Source of the DNA: Tyto alba
Lineage: Eukaryota; Chordata; Aves; Strigiformes; Tytonidae
Direction of reading: 5' to 3'
NCBI RefSeq assembly: GCF_018691265.1
Contig: NW_024881324.1
Span: forward strand, 7,691,730-7,755,729
DNA: 64,000 nt
The number at the start of each line of letters is the position of its first letter. The stretch's first letter is position 1. A model generated the notes under the pieces. The model searched no databases. It saw nothing but the letters and a program-made list of their open reading frames with translations, and was not told the DNA's origin. A program made the translations under genes and the position numbers. This document shows positions 37,591 through 51,685 of the stretch, piece after piece.

Positions 37591-38879
37591 CTTCATTTGA
37601 GGAGGGTAGAAAAGGAGGAGCAGAAAATAAGCTCTCAGGAAAAAATTATCACTTAGGTGTAGTTGTAATAAATTAAATCAAGGCAAAAAGGTGAAAAACT
37701 ATTTTTCTTGTCAGCTGTTTAATGGAATTTTTTTGCCTCTCTTCTACCTATCCTGTTGCTTACTTTTCATGTCAGGATACTGATCTTTACTTGGTTAAGT
37801 GAGGTAAGGCTTCCCTGTGGTTTTGTAAAGTATTCAGGGCTGAATTTTGTATCTTCTATATTTACTAACCTCCAGTTTTATTCTCTAATACCATTTCACC
37901 AGTTTAATTTGCAATGCAATCTGTGAAGAAGCAGCTACATATAGCAGAGGGTACTTTTGTGTACCGGGCTTTACAAGCAAATGAATCTGGTCCTTCTTAA
38001 GTTTAGTTTAAATTTTGAGAAATCTTACCAGTCAGCTTGTGGATCTTGAGCACTTACTTTCTGTTTTAAAGAATTTGTCTCTGTTGCCAAGTTAATCTCA
38101 GTAACAAACAATGGGAAGGAAGAGTTGAACATTTTTTGTGGAATCTCCTATCGTAAGCTGTGTCTACATTTGAAGAAAGCTTTTGTGCCTTACATTTATC
38201 TTGATCCTCAGTATTTAGAAAGTGAGGGGTAGAAAAGCTAAGATGCCTGATAAATTTATCATTGCAACCTATTGAGAAGACAACTGTGAATAAAGCAAAT
38301 TTTTTTAGTCCTTTAGATTATGAAGTAAAACCACTGTCTCTAGCCTTGCGTTTTTCTTGAAGTTTAATTTCTTGGATGTAGTATTGAATTGGAAGATCCC
38401 ACAAATCTGTATTAGTAATGGCATCATCGTTTCATGTAATTTGAGAAAGATGATCAAGGGGTTATACAGTTAATTTACCAAGACTTAATTTAGTTTTAAA
38501 AAAAAAAAAATCAGTGTTTAGCAAAAGTATCGATAGCATTTTTAAGAGTCAGACTTAATTATTTTCTACAGTGCTTTTCAGCAATTCCTACTTGAATGGT
38601 ATCGGGTGGATAGTTTAGATAAGGTCTTGCACATGATTTTGTTCCCTTTGGAAGGCACATATTCTTTCTGTGAGTTTCCTTAGCCTCTTTGTAAAAAGAC
38701 TTCTAGAAGAATCAAGCCTCAAAATAGTTTTACAGGTTCCAGTGAGTTATTTTAAGCTTACAGGGCACTGATACTTGTGCTTCCCACGGACTGTGACTTT
38801 TGATTTCTTTTGGTTAATAAAAATCACAGCCTCAGTAGACATGAACCATGTGCCCAACTAAAACCTTCTCCCCCATCCC

Positions 38880-39075
38880 TGAACATCTTGTGTGGAGTCC
38901 TGAAGAGGTCTCTGCTTGGTGTGGTGTTTCTTTTTTTATAAATGAACTGGAGAAAGGGGTGAATACTGGGATGAAAGAATATATTGGCAGCACTGTGCCA
39001 CTGCTGTTAGAGCATGGCAGCCACAGAAAGCTGTGGGAGGACCTTCAGGTGGGTTGTGGCTGGCTGATAAAAGGG
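38880..39075 (+). mobile_element. Possible old CR1 fragment, sense orientation
   Basis: The stretch TTTTTATAAATGAACTGGAG, then AAAGGGGTGAATAC, recalls the end of CR1 ORF2 ('ataaatgacctgga...'). A CACAGAAAGCTGTGGGAGGA block follows before CTGGCTGATAAAAGG. The resemblance is partial and from memory, and it could be chance. No intact reading frame remains. Confidence 0.25.
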
Positions 39076-42000
39076 TACGTGAAACTCGCTGTGAAAGACA
39101 AAACTCTTCTGACCTTATGTACCCAGCCATGGTTTGTGGACTCCCTGTTCTCAGGAGGATGATCCTGGAGTTATCCTTGTTCAAGGGAAACATCAGCTTA
39201 GCACTCAGCAAATGGGTGAAAAAGGGCAAGGGACTGTTGTAACCTGCTGGGGAAGAGCAGGGAACAAGGTTCGTGTCTGTGCAGCTGCAAAGTGATTGTG
39301 ACTGCTGTGTTTTATCCTGGCCTTCCTGTCTCAAAAAGGTGTGGTGGAACTAGGAAGAAGTAGAGAATGGCAGTAAGGGTGGTGTGCTTACAGACCACTT
39401 TTCTGCCTTTTTTATTGGGTCCTCATATAAGTCTTTGGTCTGGAAGAAGACAGCTGGGGAAGGGAAAGGCATGTGGTTAGAGATCTGTATAACCACAAAC
39501 AGCGTGAGGAATGATTTACTGTCTGTTATCTTACAGGAACTGTGGGGCTTTATCTGAAATTATCAGGTGGTGGGTTCAGAACAAATACAAAAATATGCCC
39601 ATAATTAAACTGTGGACTTTGTCACAGGATGGTGTCACTTTTCAAAGTCCATGTGATTAAAAAAATTTATGCAGAAATAAAAACATCGGAGGCCATTAAG
39701 CTCAAACATCCTGGTTAATTCTGTCTGAAGTTTCTCATTGCCTGTGGCTGGAGAGAGCACCTGTGTTCTGCAGCTGCACTAGGCTGCTGCTGAATTTTCT
39801 GCTGTGTGTTCATCAGGTGTCTTGATTAAAGGGTTTGATGACTGTCAGAGGCAGGATCTGCCACTTTTGCAATATGCCAGTGGCCTCACAGTCAGTACAA
39901 TTTCACCTCCCTCACTCTGGGTTCATTTTCCCAACTGCACATCGAGGTTTACTGCGCCCGTTCCCTGCGTTGGCACAGCTGGCTTCTGGTTCTGTAAACT
40001 AAAATGGTGAAGAGAATTTTAAAGATAAGCAATGGCAAAGCAGGCTAACACTCCTTTCCCCCCATCCCTGCCCCACATTTATCTGGCAGAGGCACAGCCG
40101 AATGTGACAGACTGTGCTATGGAGCTACAAACGAGAAGCTGGAGAAGAGCAGAAACTTCAACTGGCTTTGCCTCTTGGGCAATTACAGTGAGGTATTCTT
40201 AGGGCAACTGTTGCCAATGTCTGTTAGTCTGAAGTTTAGTCATTCTGCCTCAGACCTTAAACAGAGCGTACACACTTGAAACCCTACCTGTTTTTCCTCA
40301 TCACCCATTTGCCACAGAGATAAAACTATTTCACCTGCAGCCTAATTAAAGATACAATCTCTGCTTTCAGTGTTTTCTTTTCTCTATTTCAGAATTATTC
40401 TCAGAATTTCCTAGCTACACTAGTTCTTCAGCTTTCAAAAATTAAGTGATTTCTATAGTTCCTGCCTCCTCCTTTCTTTCTAATCTCAAATGCAAGCTGA
40501 AATTTGCTGTAGTTCATCCCTTTGCAATCCAGAGAAGGCCTAGGCAATAGCTCTTCAAGAGTACTGTAGGGGTATAGTAAAGACTAGAGAGATTTATGGT
40601 TTTTATGCAAAAATAGTTTTGTTTATATGAATGTACATATTTTCCAAACTGTTTAAATGTGAATGTTACTTCATAAGCAATGCAGTAGGAATACAACATA
40701 GGAACTATGCCATTCTAAAAGACACTCGGTAAAATCTCTTTTGGAATCTTCTTTACATTTCAGATTTACTATGTTTAAGAAATACAAATTCAAACAGATT
40801 TGAAGATGGCTAGTGGACTGCAGAACCTACATAAAAGTGTGCTTAGAGCAAGGAGGGAAGCATAACACATGAGAGCATATGTAAAAAGCTGAGTTGGATA
40901 GAAGTGTTAAATTACAGGACAGTGTTGGTACAAGAACAACTAAATGAGCTTAAATTTCTTCAGTATCAGAAGTTGGGAAAGCATTCTGGACAGCAGGAGA
41001 ATGAATAGCCTCCCATGAGGCAGAACAACATAAATGACTTTGAATTGCTTGTATTCCATATCAAAAGACTTTATGGCATTGTTGCCTGTGACAGTTGTAG
41101 ACTATATGATTTAGAGATTCTTGTTCTATGTTTTATTGCTTTATTCAGTTAGTTAATATATATATATATATTGGCAGATGTGATCTTGCTTTTTAACTGG
41201 AAGAGTAGACGTAATTTTTTGTTTCTGTCTTTTCGAGAAATACTGAAAATCCATTTCAGTTCTTGGGTAGTTCTTTGATCACGTTCATGACTTACGCATC
41301 ATAATATTGTGACCTCTTTCTAGACCTTCTTAAAAGCCATCAATGTCTATGAAGTCTGTGATGACTTTTGTTTCTCTTGTGCTGTCTTGTAATGCTCACT
41401 AAAGCTGCAAACTTGCTGTGCTTGTGATCCTGTGATTCATATGTCCATGTTTACTCTTTGAAATCAACATTTCTTATATTGAAAAATGCTTGCAATACTT
41501 CATTTGGAATTTTACTTTTGACCTACACTGTCACATTGCTGTTTGTTTTCAAACAAATTGCATTTTGTATGAGACAGGTCAACTGTTCTGGCTGTATTGT
41601 AAAAATTGCATATATTGTTAACAAAACAAATAATTGTAAATTATGCCCCTCTTCTGAGTTTGAATGATACACTACAATTGCTTGCACTTAGCTGTGGACT
41701 CATTCTCCATTGAGGCACCTCAAAGCAATATCTGTCTTCTCTTAACTTTATAGACAGAGTCTCTGTAAATTCAGCAGTAAATCAGCTTTGTCTGTTTTAA
41801 CTACTTACGATATATCTGACTTGCACACACTTTTTTTTTAAAGAATTATTCAAATTTATACCTTATCTCTTCTGGCTCTTACTGAGTTTTCTTTCAGAGT
41901 TTGTCTTTAAGCATTTCATTTGCACTGGAGCTGTACAGAACCATCGCTTAATAATGACTGTGACCATCTGCTTAGAACTAAAAAAAATAGAGATTAAATT

Positions 42001-42497
42001 AAACCCCCTTCATCTGCTAGAGAAAACTAAAAATTGCTGCTGTGATGTTAAAGTAGTACTGTCCAAACTCGTTCGCTGAAAATCAATAGGTGAAACCTGA
42101 ATGCCAGTCCTTGCCCGATAACGTCACTTGTAGGGCACAATGAATAATGTTCTTCGCAGCAGACTGACTTTATCTTTTTGGACATGTGAAGAACTTTTAG
42201 GCATAAAAAGCAGGTGTGAAACCCCACTGAAGGCTGCTGGGCTGCCACAAATTTTATATTTCATGGTGAAAATTTATTTCTCTGAAACTGATACGTATGG
42301 GTTGGTGTAGAGAGCACATCATATAAGGATTTTTAGAGGTGGTTTTTATTGATTCTTTTTAATTGACACAAGTCTGGGATGATAGTAATGATTACAGATT
42401 CCTGAATCACAAACCTTGCAGATCATCTCTTATACTAATGTTCATGCTACTACTTTATACCACAATATCTTTAAAAAATTGATTTTAGCATTTTTCC

Positions 42498-42905
42498 CAG
42501 GAGGGCTGAGGTTGGCAGGGACCCCTGGAGCTCACCTGGTCCAAGCCCCTCACTCAAGCAGGGTCACCGAGAGCCGGCTGCCCAGGCCCGGGTCCAGGCG
42601 GCTTTTGAGTATCTCCAAGGAGGGAGCCTCCACCCCCCTGGGCAGCCTGTGCCAGCGCTCGGTCACCCTCACGGTGGAAAAGTGTTTCCTGACGTTCAGA
42701 GGGAACCTCCCGTGTGCCAGTGTGTGCCCACGGCCTCCTGGCCTGTCACTGGGCACCCGTGGAAAGAGCCTGGCTCCGTCCTCTCTGCCCCCTCCCTTCA
42801 GGTATTTGTGTGCCCTGATGTGATCCCCCTGAGCCTTCTCTCCTCCAGGCTGAACAGCCCCAGCTCTCTCAGCCTCTCCTCATAGGAAAAATGCTCCAGT
42901 CCCTA
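42498..42905 (-). mobile_element. CR1 LINE, 5'-truncated 3' end, young copy 2
   Basis: Antisense CR1 3' end beginning CAGGAGGGCTGAGGTTGGCA and ending CTCCAGTCCCTAAG. Over about 370 bp it differs from the copy at 3395 at only two visible positions near its start, plus small differences after the CCCCAGCTCTCT block. All the CpGs I compared are retained in both. The AGAATCAC-type terminal unit present in copy 1 is missing. It is inserted within KIF13A intron 2, antisense to the gene. Confidence 0.92.
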
Positions 42906-45900
42906 AGTTTTAACTTTTTAATTTTTTTTTTTTTCAGATTCTATTATTCTCCAGCATATAAAGCCAGATTTCCTTAAGAACAGGAATTAAACCGTTTCAG
43001 ATTCATCTAGATCTGGAAAAAGAAATTGCTCAATATTGGATTCAACTATCATTTGTGTCTTTTAATCTATGATCTGTTAAGGTCATATATTCCAGTCATA
43101 GGATGATCCTTGTTTTTTTTAGCCCTGCAAAGCTGTTAGACTTATTGTTGCTACAGGTCTAAATATTTCCTATTTTGTTGTACGTAAGCAGCATGTACTT
43201 CATTTTTCAGCCTAGGAAAACTGAGGGATCTTGTTTATTTTTCCACAGTGCTAGTTGTAGTGTTTACATAGAATTCTTGAATGTTTGTTGCTCCCGTCAT
43301 TTATCCCTTACCTTATGGCACGTGGCAAGGAGGTGGTTGTCATTATTACCACGTGCATGTTATTACATGCATAACATAATGCCTGCTAGAGAGGTCTTGC
43401 CTGCAAGCTTTGCTGTAAAAAAAAAGAAATATTTGTAGATCAAAGTAATGCTACATTTATACAAATTCATGAATGCATGGCTCACTTGGGAAGGGGGAGC
43501 CTGTTAAATTTTGTTGGTCTCACCTCCCCTGTTGTATAGAATGTGTTCTCTGCAAGGTATTCCACCCAGTACCTTGTTCATCTCTGTCCACGAGAAAGAG
43601 ATCTAACCTCTGACTGAAGCCCTTAATGGAAAAATCTGAGTGCCATTGCAGTTGCCACACTTCTTTTATATTCTCAGATCCTATAAATGAGTTCAGGTTC
43701 TGCCTTTCCTTGCTAGGTTCACTAATGTACTGCTTGATGTTTTCTCTTCATGAAGATTTTTAGCTACCTTGGCTGTTGTTCTCTTTTTGTTAAGTGAAAA
43801 ACTCGGAGCACACACTGTGAAAATTTTTTTTTAGCCTTCAGGTAACTTTTGTGGTTCGTTTCATGGCATGCTAGGTTATTAGAGCTAACTAGATTACTGC
43901 CTAAGCTGTGTAGGGATCAGTGAAGAGAGATCTCTAGAGATCTGACTTGTATGAGTGCTACACAAGAATAAACTCTCCTCAGTACTTTTCGGTGTTGATC
44001 CTGCAACAACTCAGGAGACCTTATTCACTTTGTCTATTTATGTAGAGTTGATTTGAGTTTACATTCTTGGTATATTGTTCCACACAGTAAACATTTTTAT
44101 CCCATGAGTCATCATGATCATCTTTCTCTGCATAGTGTCCACTTTCTGGCAAATGGTAGCAGTTGTTAATGCTTTCTGTTAAAGCAAATACTATAATCTC
44201 AAAGTCACCAAAACAGCTGGTGTTGCAGCCAGCTGAGATAGACTTTCTTCTGCAAAATCTTTTTTTTGTGAAGTGATGGAAATTACTGTGCTAATGTGTA
44301 TTGTCATCAAACCTGGGGAAAGTTTTAATTTCAAATACAAATTAATAAACAGTATTTTTTTTTCTGATAAGTTCATTCAATATTCGTGTTGCTAAAAATG
44401 CATACTAGGATGAAATGAAAATAGTAAATTGTGAACTTTGCTGAGTTTCAGACAACTTTTTCATACTATAGTTACATTTAAAGAATGCTAACATACATTT
44501 GCAGAGCTCTGTGAAAAGATGAAGTGTCAAGACCAATTAACATCTCTCTTGAAATCTCATTAGTAACATAAAGATGATGAAATTTGAATGGTAATTTTCC
44601 CTGTTGTGGTAAATGAATGTGACAGTGAGAATTGGGGGTTCTTGTCTGTTGCCCAGCCTGGACACACAGTCAGGACTGTTGCACATGTATCTTCAGAAAC
44701 TTTTCAACTATGTACTTGTCCTGATTGAATAACAAAGAATATGCTTACCTCCCAGGAAAGAAAAAGATCTATTTTTTTTTTTTATTTCCCTTCCCCCCAT
44801 TTACTGAGGGAAGTAAGGTGTTACAACCGAAGTTCAGGTCCAGTTACTCAGTTAACACCTGTGGTTTATTTCTTCCTAATACATGATCTTTCCACTGACT
44901 AGAGAACTTTTGTCTTGATCCTCATTAATGAATCTGCTAATTGCTGTTTATATATTTGTAGAAAATTGTAATGCTTGAGTTTTGAACAGGCAAACTAACA
45001 AAGTTGAATATAATTTATGAAATGTGATGTTGCTTAATCACATTTCCTTCACATGCTTTTGGAGATGATCTGTCTTGCAGTAAATACTGTATGTAGTGAT
45101 AAAGTAGCAGGGTATTTTTCAAATAGCTTTGAGCGCTACCTGTGTAGGGGTTGTATCTTCACTGCAGCCTCGTGTTTTGATGGTTCTTACAGGCAGCAGT
45201 TCTGAAGGAGTTCCTCAGGAGCGTTAGCACTGGAAGGGAACACTTTCCATTGACACTGGAGGCTTACGAGGTAGTTAATAACTGGGAGTAGCTAACCCAA
45301 GTGACTGGGTGGTTGGGTGTGAGAGTCTCAGTGGAGTTTGTGCACAGAATTTAAATGCCAGTTAATGCTTGGTGTATGTTTCTCCTTGAGAGCACTAGTA
45401 ATAAATGCAACAGAAGAAGATTAATGGGTGCCTAATAAATGCCACAGTAATAGTATTAACATGTCCAGAATGTGTTTCTACGTACTTTCCAGAACTATAG
45501 TGTGTTTGCCCTGACAGCAGTTTCATTGCATTCAAGCTAAGAATCGCTCATTTGAGACTAGTCTTGAGACCCAATAGATGTCGGGTTCTGAGACTGGATT
45601 CCTTTTCCCATCTCTCTTTTCCTCATCCTGATTAGTTAGTAAAAACCTAATTAGATAGTAAAAATCTCATTTAGATTCTTTTGTATTCAGCTTTATTGAA
45701 AAGGAGGGAAAAATAATCAGTTTTAAAAGGATCGGGACTACTTGGTAGCATAACTACCATTACTAGGAATCATTAGGTAGACTTGCATTCCTTTGCCTTT
45801 TTGTTATGAGTGTAGCTGGATGTTAATAAGAACAAGCTTAATATACTTGTGATTGTGGTCATGTCGTTCTTCTAATAGGTATAGCAGATTTTCATTACAA

Positions 45901-46544
45901 TAACTATAGTCTTATCTAAGTTTTGAACAAGTATGACTAAAGACTATGGGAAAATAGATTATTTAATGTGATAGGTTCTGAACGGGGTCTCAGCAGTCAG
46001 GATCTAGTCAGCTTTTTTTATTGCAAAGCAGAATGGCAATTTTAGTCACTTTTTGTCTTTTCAGTAAAACTAAGCAAATTAACTGAAATAGGGTTTGGTT
46101 TTTTTTTTTAAAGGTATTTTATGTGGGAAACTAGATGGAATTTTTTTTTTTTTGTGAACTTGCTAGCAAAGTGATGGATTAATCTTCCTGTTTATGGGTG
46201 GTGACAGTTCTCCTGAGCTGATCAGTGTTTGCAAAGTGGCATGCTGTTGCGTGTAGGACAGGTATCGGCCCTTTTTTGGGGCTGTCAGTAGAAGCTGGTT
46301 TTACATGAACACCAAGGCTTCTGTGTAAAGATTAAAACCACTTGAACTTCACGTCAACAAGTTGCTGGCATTGGAATAACAATGCCTTGGGCAATAAAGT
46401 TAGTCACAATTTGGAAGCAAAGTTAAGTTAGGGACCAGTGGTGTTCCCGGGCAGTTGTCACTTTATTTTCCATCTTGTAAATGTCAGAATATAATGCCTT
46501 TCACTTGTTGTAATGAGATTGTGTTGGTTTCATAACCTGTGGTG

Positions 46545-46588
46545 CTGTTGTTTTGTTTTGTTTTTTTTTTTTTTTTTTTCTTTTTTTT
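46545..46588 (+). repeat. T-rich tract
   Basis: TTGTTTTGTTTTG leading into a long T-run interrupted once by C. No accompanying element was identified. Confidence 0.85.
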
Positions 46589-47809
46589 GTGGTTCAACAC
46601 TGCTCTAGTGAATGAACATAAATTCTTGGAGTGCCACCCTGTTATGGTGAAATATCCAGGCATTTTCTAGGTTTCTTCTGTGTCATGGAAGTCACTCTGC
46701 TACTGCAGTGTCTATTTTGTTTAACTTGTACTGCAGTATTTGTCATACTGATTTCAGTGTCTGACTCTTTTCTCTTTGCGTGTGGTGGGTTTGCAGTGAG
46801 TATCAAGGCTTCTTGATGCAGTGTTTCCATAAAGTATGAAAGCGCAACATATTTTTAGCGTATGTATCTGTTTCTGCTAGTGTTTCTGATTATGATCAAC
46901 TACTATCTTATTATGCAGGCACTTGCTCAAATTGCTTTACCTGTTAAAATGTATTTCTTTTGCCGTTCTTCAAAGGATTATTTTGTCTGTAGAAGAAACT
47001 TGTGCTGGGTAGGAGGATTAAACATATACAGGGCATGTGCTGCCCACCTTATGCAAGAATATAAAATAACTAATTATCAATATTTGATTATGTATGTGTG
47101 TTTGTATAGTATGTAAAGTAACTCTTCCAGGTAGCTAGTATCGAATTGTGATAACTTCATTAGCTCTGCAGATGACCCAGCCAAGCACAAAGGTGGGATG
47201 CTGTTCCCTTTCAGGGCATTTTCTCTGCCTTTTCCTTTGATCTTCTTCTGCATTTAGAAAATAGAAGGGGGAAATGGGCAAATAAATGTCCTTTTTTCTG
47301 TGCTCTTTGTAGATAAAATGCTGTAGTGCCAGTAGTTTGCAATGCATGATCATCTGAAACTGTTACTGTGGCAGACTGATCTTTTTCTAGATAGGTGCTT
47401 CTGTTAAGTAGTACAGTGTCCGTTAATAATATATAGGCATGCTTTTTAAGATGCTTGGTATCAAGCCTGCAAGCAACAGTCTGCAGTGATAAACCATGAG
47501 ACAACGAAGGGTCCTAGAGGTGCGTGATCTTACTGTGAAAAATGGGAGAAACACCATCTCTTTGCTTCTGCATAATTTACATTGTTTGCAGTTAGGAGTG
47601 CTGAATGTCTGCTGTCTCTGCTGCAGCCACTCTGAAAGCCTTATATACATGGATAAACAAACAGTGCAGTTACTTTGATCCAGTAAAGCAAGGTACACTT
47701 GTTATGGTGGTCCTACCTCTGGTTTGATCATTTGCACTCTGCCTTTGAGTGAAGCAAACACACGCTGCTGGTGAAATTCTCAGCCTGAGTTGTAAGGCAG
47801 CCTGATTTT

Positions 47810-47831
47810 AAAAAAAAAAAAAAAAAAAAAA
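47810..47831 (+). repeat. A-run of about 22
   Basis: Poly-A following CCTGATTTT. I looked upstream for a retrotransposed gene body and saw none. Confidence 0.85.
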
Positions 47832-50800
47832 GTTTTAAAACACTCAAAAAACCCCTATAATATTTGTTTTGAACAGCAGGTCTTTAGATTCCAGAGAAGC
47901 TTGAGCAGTGGAATGTTAAAAATATTTTTATCTATCAGGATGATCTTTTCAATTTGTTCACCTTTATGCTTATGGAGGAAAGAAGTCTGGTTTTTTCCAT
48001 TCATAATATAAAAACCTGAAGACTTCTCTTCCTTTTCTAGTATATTGGTAGTTGCTTCTAATAATTCTTTTCACTAGTGATCCTCAGGAGTACATCAATG
48101 ACTGTAGCCACTACATGTAAGCATTTAACTATGTATTTGGGAAAACAGTGAGTACCATGAATTTGCTGTGCTTGCACAGGTAGTGAGAGCAAAAAGATAT
48201 TTCAGACTCAGTGTCTCAGATGATGATTTCTGGTGTAGTCAGCTCAGAAGAGCAAGCTGCAAAGACATGTGGTTCGTTCATCCTCCGCTATAGATACTAT
48301 GTGTGGTTGCTTAACATAGCTGGTTATGATTGCTGCATCTTCATTAACTAATTGTGAGAAGGGAAAAGAATCCACCAAATACTTTCCAAAATGTGAAATA
48401 ATTATAGTACGGTTGTGACCTACTTGGCTTCTTAGCACAGCCAGATTGGAGATGAATTGGGCTGTGTGGATGTTGTTCCAAAGAATCAAAGACCTGTTTT
48501 TCAAAGATGCCTTGTTCCCCTGTCTCCTTCAATGGGGAGTGCCTGGTTTTACACCTACATTCTCATTTTTAAATGTACCTTGTCCCTACTGCAGGTGATG
48601 TTCTTGACTGGGGGTGGGTGGGGTGATGAACCCTCATTATATGGAATATGGAGAAAAAGCAATTCTTTCAAGTTTTTTGATGTATAAAATGTTTTTGGTT
48701 CTGGTAGAAGCGACATTTGGTTGGGAATGCTGACAGCACTTGCTAAAGGACAAAAACCAGGCATAGTTCTGAAAATGATTAAATTTTTAAGATGACAGTA
48801 TTGTATACTTCTGGATGCTTACGGGGCAAGAGTCTTCTGTTGCTTTTTATTGCATGGGACTGGTTTTCTGGTCAGAATATGTAATGCCAACTCATATCAA
48901 CTTCTTATATGACAAAGGGAGACTCCTGTGAAATAGTGTAGGTAGTTAAAAAAAAGAAGAAATGACCTCTGCTGTTGTTAAACTACTAACAAAACACACT
49001 CCTCTCATCGTGTGCTGTCACAGGGTGTGGGTAGATGGTAGAGAGAAAATGTGGATACAGTCAGGGAGACTTCTCATTCATGTACTAGCACATAATGTGA
49101 GAACTGACATTTTGTGAATTGTTTTGCTTAGCAAATGTGAGAAGCATTACGAATTTAGTTTTAGCAAGAGACAACGGGGGAAAAAAAATCTGTGTTAGTG
49201 CGAAGTTTTCTAGAATTGGTTTGCTCCATCTAAATAAAAGTCTGAGGTAGCTATGCACTCTGCGATCTTGATGCGTGTTAGCTAAGCAGGGCAGGAGAGG
49301 CTTAGTACTGTCGTGAAAGATAAAACCTGAATAGGGACCCTCAGCGCACGTACTGGCTTGAGGGAAGGGCTGGAGGAAGTTCAGAAGTTCAGTGGGGTTT
49401 GTGGTCACTGAAATTCATACTTTTCCTCTGACCTGTGAGAATATCATTCTCACAGCTATTGGTAGTATTTACTTGGGTTTTGAGCTCTAGGCACGTGAGC
49501 AAAGTCAGTCTTCCATCTGAGTGTGTGAATGGAAGATGCCCTTCTTCGGGTTAAACCAGAATCTGCTGTTGTGCAGTTGCATTACAAGGTTAGGTAACTG
49601 GATGATAATTTCCTGAAGTGTACTAGCTGTCTGCTTTAGAGGAGGTTTTGTCGTCATTCAGTAGGTATAGCTGCATGTTGCCATTGACTCCATGAATAAT
49701 TAGACGTGGAATTAAAAATTTTGGGAAATAAAAATTCTGATTGTATCTCTTTGATCTGTTGTCTGTCCCTCCCCAGCCCCAGCTGTGACTCTGAGTTACC
49801 ATGTTTCTATGGACAGTGTTTGGTAAAAATTGAGACCAATTCAATTATGAATCTGAAAGCTGCTTGTTTCTGGGAAAGGAAAGAAACCATGAAGCACATA
49901 TTAAAAAATAAAATAGGCAAACAAAAAAACTTATATGAAAAATTGATTGAGGCTAATGCAGGTTTTATGGCACATCTTCAAGCTGCTACAGATGTGATTT
50001 CTGGTAAACTGTAAACAGTTCGTTATTTATTAGCCTGAGACCTTTGCTTGAAGGAAGTATTTCGGAGTGTCTCCATCTGAATCAGTGCCAGGATAATGAT
50101 TACAATGAGTTGGTTATTTGGAAGTTCCATCTAGCTTTAAAAAAAAAAAAAAAATCTATCCAATATAGCTGATTTATTCCAGAGGCCCTTGATTGTACTG
50201 CTGTTGCGGATGCTAGCAGGTGACTTAGAGTTGCTAGTTTGATCTTAATAGCCAAAGAGTTTGGAGCAGTAGGATGTGACCTGTGGTATGAAGCTGCAGC
50301 TTTTTGTGCTTTGAAATCCAGGAGATGAGTGATGAACATCTTGCTTCCAGCTGGGAAGCTCTGCTGTCTACCAGGGGTTTAAAAAGTCTCTGTTAAGCTT
50401 TTCTTAAAATGGGCATCAGATGAAATTAAGAGGGAACTTCCTAAAAGGTAGTGGTTTACATTGCTGAAGTAAATATCATAAGGAATGTGTCAGAACATTT
50501 ATTAACTTCGGTGATGTTCTGTACCTTTTCAAGTTGGGGCTTATAAGAATGATCTCGGAAAAAAAGCAAGTTGATAAACTTTCTGTTGGTTTTTACTTCA
50601 AGTAAACTGTTCAGGGCTTCTGCTGAACCTGTACAACAGCCTATCAGGAACTCCCTAGGAAAGCTGATGTATTCTGGAATTATTTTTCAAGATATGAATG
50701 CAGTTAGAAACTTTCCAAAAAACCTTGGATGATTTCATTTGATAGGAACTTCTCTTACAAGTAGGATTGGAAGTTTAGAGGTGGTGCTGGGACTCTGGCT

Positions 50801-51685
50801 AGGCAAGCTGATAACACTGGACCTTTGTCACATCTCAGAATTGATTAAAGTGAAAAATATTCAAGGTACAGCTAAATACATTTTTCAATTAGATAAGAGG
50901 TCATTCTGCACAAGTTCTGAGCCACCTGGACGTGAGCTGGCTATGAACTGAGCCTGCAGAGCCACTGTTAATGAAAGGGTAAAGCTGCAATGAGTGGTTT
51001 GGCTCAGAGGCAAAGTATGTTTGCACTGTACCAGTACCGTGTACCAACTATGTAATTTCTGGTTTAGGGAGACATGTCATCTAAGGTGCGAGCTGAGAGT
51101 AGGCAGAAGAGATTGCGTAAGATGTGTTTGTGGATTTGTGCCTCTTCAGCTTTTTTTGCTGAGCCGTTGTATTGTGGGTTGCCAAGAGAACTGCTCGAAG
51201 TGTTATTTCCATGCCCCGCCCCCGCCTTGGTGCTGTGTGGGATGTGTAGTGTGGTGGGTGAAAGCAGGGCACAGTCCCGCGTGTTTCTGCACTGAGGCTG
51301 TAGCCTCTTGCTATCTTTGAATTTCGTGTAGTGTGTCTGTTGCTGGGTTCATAAAGACCTTTCATCCACTGCTTATCTTACAAAGCTTACTACGGTCTCT
51401 GCTTTTGCTGTGTTGTCTGTTGACCTTCCTCGTTGTCTTTTTCCTCTTCATCCACATTTGTATGGTTTTTTTCTTGATGTGAAGAGCAAGTGGAAATTTC
51501 TCCTGTGTATCCCTTCAGGCTTATTTCAATACATAATTTAATCATATGCCTAAGGCTGTATTTTTCATGAATGCCCTAAGTCAGTCTAATTCTGCATAGT
51601 ATTTTCACCTCTTCTCTTGCAGTGGCATTAGCAAGCCCAGGGCTGCACAGTGAGATGGGGCAGAGATCTCACTTGAAACCAATCT

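Noticed and set aside
47810..47831. Poly-A tracts (also 50139-50154, 54427-54446, 63319-63334) as processed pseudogene tails
   Set aside because: No coding-like or duplicated sequence is recognisable upstream of any of them. CR1, the active bird LINE, does not leave poly-A tails.
49706..50014. 102-codon ORF in intron 2
   Set aside because: No recognisable domain, and no splice or promoter context. Length is unremarkable for a window this size in AT-rich DNA.
51211..51225. GC box (CCCCGCCCCCGCC) 1.3 kb before the microexon as an alternative promoter
   Set aside because: Single motif without CpG-island context or a following first exon with an in-frame start.
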